From Pseudomonadota bacterium (lineage in GTDB: Bacteria; Pseudomonadota; Alphaproteobacteria; Rhizobiales; Hyphomicrobiaceae): 17,820 bases of DNA. The stretch lies in assembly GCA_023428365.1 (NCBI GenBank), contig JAEYYQ010000281.1, positions 1 to 17,820 on the forward strand. Reading direction: 5' to 3'. Made by a program: the position numbers and the translations under genes. The first letter of the stretch is position 1, and each line of letters begins with the position of its first letter. The notes below the pieces were generated by a model, which made no database searches, was not told the origin of the DNA, and saw nothing but the letters and a program-made list of their open reading frames with translations. Of this stretch, positions 15,385 through 17,820 are shown piece after piece.

Positions 15385-16464
15385 TCAGGATTTGCGGGAA
15401 GGCTTCTCGCGCGTGGTGAACCGGGCGTTCCCCAATCCGGTACCGATGGTCAGGATGCCCCAGCGGGTGTACTCGCTCATGAAGGGCAGCTCGCTGAGCC
15501 CCTGGACCACGGCGTCATTATGGATGATGACAGCCGTCTCATGATCACCAATGGCCGGGATCGCCTCGCGGATGCTCGCGGCCAGGTTGAACCGGCGACT
15601 CTCCCAGTTGCCCGGCAAATTCTGGGCGCCCGCTTCAATAGAGCCGTCCTCGTTGATCAGCCCCGGGCAACCAATGCCGATCACGGGTGCGATCTGAAGT
15701 TTTTCCTTCGTCGCACGCTTGACCAGATCGTTGATCATGTCGATCAGCCGCTCGACCGCCTCGTCGCGCTTGGGGTCATCGTCGGCGTGCCGCCACAGTT
15801 CAGACTTCCACACCTGCGCCTTCGACATATCAGCAGCCTTCTTGAGATTGCTGAGCACGACACCAGCACGAATGTTTGTGCCGCCAATGTCGACACCGAT
15901 GATGCCGTCGTGAGCCTTGATCATCCAAGACGGCATGAGATGAAGCGCGCCGATCAATCCAGCCTCGTCGGGATGGTGCGTGATCGGCTGCAGGCCGATT
16001 TTCAATCCATCGGCCTTCAACAACGCTGAAGCACGGCCGATCGCGAGTTCACCGACGCGGCTGTTGCGGAAGCCTCCGCCGATGGCAATGCCTTCGGTAT
16101 CGCGCCAACCTTTGCACTTCAGAAACCGGCGGATGACGCCGCACAGCTCCTGCGAGAATTCCTCCACTGCGCTGTGAATGGCACCCGCCGCTTCGACATC
16201 GCCATCCGTGAGAATTGCGTCCAGTTTCTTCTTGCTGACTTCGTCGGACGGCAGATCTCCAAGCGGATCTTCACCGAGCTTGCGCAGCGGCTTGCGCCAC
16301 TTATCCAGAATCTCGGTAAATGACGTGCGGCTGGCGCGATCGCCGACGAAACCCTGCTCGTCCTCGATTTCGAGGTTGTAGCTATCCAGCTCGACGCTCG
16401 GCAGCACCACGGCTCCGTGCCCTGGAAGCGATCCAACGTTCTTTTCCTGACTGCCCATGACCAT
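15385..16464 (-). CDS. ROK-family sugar kinase-like protein with circularly permuted motif order
   Basis: This is a predicted ASKHA-fold sugar kinase or kinase-derived sensor of 359 residues. ROK motifs are well preserved, but the order is rotated. The N-terminal half carries what is normally the C-terminal end: a GDVEAAGAIHSAVEEF-type helix (88-103), the adenosine motif IAIGGGFRNS (126-135) and DEAGLIGALHL (166-176). The normal N-terminal part comes next: phosphate-1 motif GVDIGGTNIRAG (190-201), GIGCPG (263-268) and HNDAV with candidate catalytic Asp317. The protein ends shortly after the phosphate-2 motif GTGLGNARF (341-349). The short GHGAVVL near residue 15 resembles the ExGH segment that normally follows phosphate-2. 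The zinc CxCGxxGC motif is missing. The start is the ATG at 16464 or the ATG two codons later (16458); neither has a strong ribosome site. It lies upstream of ppc. Confidence 0.85.
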   Translation of the reverse strand: MVMGSQEKNVGSLPGHGAVVLPSVELDSYNLEIEDEQGFVGDRASRTSFTEILDKWRKPLRKLGEDPLGDLPSDEVSKKKLDAILTDGDVEAAGAIHSAVEEFSQELCGVIRRFLKCKGWRDTEGIAIGGGFRNSRVGELAIGRASALLKADGLKIGLQPITHHPDEAGLIGALHLMPSWMIKAHDGIIGVDIGGTNIRAGVVLSNLKKAADMSKAQVWKSELWRHADDDPKRDEAVERLIDMINDLVKRATKEKLQIAPVIGIGCPGLINEDGSIEAGAQNLPGNWESRRFNLAASIREAIPAIGDHETAVIIHNDAVVQGLSELPFMSEYTRWGILTIGTGLGNARFTTREKPSRKS

Positions 16465-16591
16465 CCGAAACGATTGCGATCACGACGCGCAACCGGAAGC
16501 GGCATCGTGATCGTAAGCATAAGCGTAAGCACGAATGTAAACGGCTTGGCGGGCGGACAGTTCCGCTCAGGACGACGAGCCTCGGAGACGC
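16465..16591. promoter_or_regulatory. leader of the ROK-like gene with inverted and tandem repeats
   Basis: Between the glycosyltransferase stop and the ROK-like start are two ordered elements. CGATCACGA (16477-16485) and TCGTGATCG (16505-16513) are perfect 9-base inverted repeats 19 bases apart. GTAAGC-ATAAGC-GTAAGC (16513-16530) is a hexamer repeated three times with one change. On the transcript the hairpin would end 12 bases before the start codon, close enough to affect initiation. TTTACA further upstream is a possible -35. Function is unknown. Confidence 0.4.
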
Positions 16592-17758
16592 TTATTGCGC
16601 CTCCGGGATCCTCTGACGCCGAATCCAGCTCGAGCGCACCGGCTCGACGGCCATTTGGTTGCCGCGCCAGGTAAAGCTTTGCCGCACCCACGCCGTGCCC
16701 CAAATGCCGAGCACCATGGCATCACGCAGCAGCCACGTGAACGGTGAGCGCCAGGAAAGATGCCAACGGGCGCTGTGCGCCAGCCAAGCCTCACAAGCGA
16801 GCCACAGACACAGCAAGCCAACCAGCGTTTCGAAGACCGGTCCATCGAATATCGAGGCAGCGAGCCCAGCAGCGAGCAACGGCGGGAAGACCCCTGTCAA
16901 AACCTCGGGCGCAAACTGCAGCGGGAATGACTGACGGCGAAGCTGTGCCCAGCGCAGTTGGCGCGACCAGACAACCCGCGCGCTGCGATGACCGAGGGGC
17001 TGGCTGAACGGCCGATCGACGAGGTGTACCGTGCGACCCGCCTGTCTAATAATTTTTGTCGCCGCAGCGTCTTCGGCCGTATCGCGCGCCAAAGCCCCGA
17101 TACCTCCCGCTGTTTCAAGATCGCCCCGACGCCACAGCATCGTTTTGCCTTGGGAGAATCCATATCCGAGCGTGTCGGTCGCATACTGCCAACGCGCCTG
17201 ATAGGTATTGAGAAACGCGCATTCGACTTCAGCCCAGAAGCCTTCCGGATGCGAACCGATCGGCGGAGAACACACCAAACCGGTCGTTGTTCCCCATCTC
17301 AACAGCAACCGTTGCAGATAGTCGGACGGCATCAGGACGTTGCTGTCGGCCAACACGATCCAATCGTGCTCAGCCGCCGCCCACCCCTTGGCGACGTTGT
17401 TGAGCTTCGGGTTCACCGAACCGAGATCATCGCCGATCAACAGCCGCGCTGGCACTTCCGGATGACGCGCGATCAGCGCCTGGGCCAGTCCAGCTGCCGG
17501 ATCTTCCGCCCGCGCCACGCAGAACAAGATTTCATAGCGTGGATAGTCCAGCGTGAACGTCGAGCCGAGCGTCGCTGCATCGAACGGTTCGACACCGCAA
17601 ACCGGCCGCACGATGCTGACTGCCGGCATGTCGGCGTCCGCCGCTACTCGTCGATCGCTATACCTGCAACGCCACGCAGCTATCACCGTCGTTACGACAT
17701 GGATCACGGTCGCCGCAGCGGCAAAGCCGGCGAGACCCCATCCCAGTTCATCCATCAT
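16592..17758 (-). CDS. membrane glycosyltransferase, ceramide glucosyltransferase/HpnI type (GT family 21-like)
   Basis: This is an inner-membrane enzyme that should transfer a sugar from a nucleotide sugar to a lipid: a bacteriohopanetetrol-type hopanoid if it is HpnI, or a ceramide or diacylglycerol otherwise. In the chosen 388-residue frame there is one N-terminal membrane segment (about 7-28), then the GT-A domain with SIVRPVCGVEPFD (48-60), NPKLNNVAKGW (116-126), ADSNV with Asp138, EDAAATK (229-235) and the product-side motif RQLRW (266-270). Two to three membrane segments follow (about 287-305, 311-328, 345-362). The frame is open to a TTG at 17818, but the ATG at 17758 (or 17755) removes a polar stretch and starts just before the membrane helix. 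No strong ribosome site was seen. The gene upstream lies beyond the window, so membership of a hopanoid cluster cannot be checked. Confidence 0.85.
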   Translation of the reverse strand: MMDELGWGLAGFAAAATVIHVVTTVIAAWRCRYSDRRVAADADMPAVSIVRPVCGVEPFDAATLGSTFTLDYPRYEILFCVARAEDPAAGLAQALIARHPEVPARLLIGDDLGSVNPKLNNVAKGWAAAEHDWIVLADSNVLMPSDYLQRLLLRWGTTTGLVCSPPIGSHPEGFWAEVECAFLNTYQARWQYATDTLGYGFSQGKTMLWRRGDLETAGGIGALARDTAEDAAATKIIRQAGRTVHLVDRPFSQPLGHRSARVVWSRQLRWAQLRRQSFPLQFAPEVLTGVFPPLLAAGLAASIFDGPVFETLVGLLCLWLACEAWLAHSARWHLSWRSPFTWLLRDAMVLGIWGTAWVRQSFTWRGNQMAVEPVRSSWIRRQRIPEAQ

Positions 17759-17820
17759 CACGATGCAATCCGAACCAGACACTGATCCTGGCTCTGTGCG
17801 CGACTCTTGCGACAGCAATA

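Noticed and set aside
16958..17785. 275-residue open frame on the + strand
   Set aside because: It is antisense to the glycosyltransferase, whose motifs are intact. The product is Arg-rich with no recognisable family.
17759..17818. TTG start and 20-residue extension of the glycosyltransferase
   Set aside because: It is a rare start codon with a polar, low-similarity stretch. Two ATG codons stand right before the membrane helix.

Overview
This is a GC-rich window, clearly above 60% GC by eye, with GTG starts and tightly packed genes. Its gene content fits an alphaproteobacterium, most likely of the order Hyphomicrobiales: TRAP transporters, CaiB/BaiF CoA-transferases, an HpnI/ceramide-type glycosyltransferase and a DUF6384-like membrane protein. 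The assignment to order is inference from gene content and codon use, not from a marker gene. No rRNA, tRNA, CRISPR array, insertion sequence or phage gene was seen.

Region 1 (1-7667) looks like one catabolic locus. A rightward operon encodes a TRAP transporter (solute-binding protein cut by the window edge, small permease, large permease) followed by an overlapping SMP-30/gluconolactonase-type hydrolase. A convergent gene encodes a class III CaiB/BaiF CoA-transferase. Divergent from it, across a promoter region holding a perfect 18-bp palindrome (4877-4894), run genes for a crotonase-fold enoyl-CoA hydratase, an acyl-CoA dehydrogenase and a TetR regulator. The logic is uptake of an organic acid, possible lactone opening, CoA activation, then dehydrogenation and hydration. 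The TetR protein probably acts on the palindrome. The substrate cannot be read from the sequence.

Region 2 (7668-12426) begins with a stem-loop and a probable promoter overlapped by an imperfect 18-bp dyad. Four closely spaced rightward genes follow: a soluble coiled-coil protein with a distant TelA-like feel, a single-pass membrane protein resembling DUF6384, a long coiled-coil protein with a low-complexity Pro-Phe/Gly/Asp tail, and an APH(6)/hydroxyurea-type small-molecule kinase. The first three have no established function known to me and look like parts of one envelope-associated system. This is the best candidate here for an undescribed system.

Region 3 (12432-17820) is leftward. It holds a complete phosphoenolpyruvate carboxylase gene (ppc), a ROK-family kinase-like protein whose motifs are in circularly permuted order, and a membrane glycosyltransferase of the ceramide glucosyltransferase/HpnI type at the right edge. 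ppc and the kinase serve central carbon metabolism or its sensing. The glycosyltransferase belongs to envelope lipid (hopanoid or glycolipid) synthesis.
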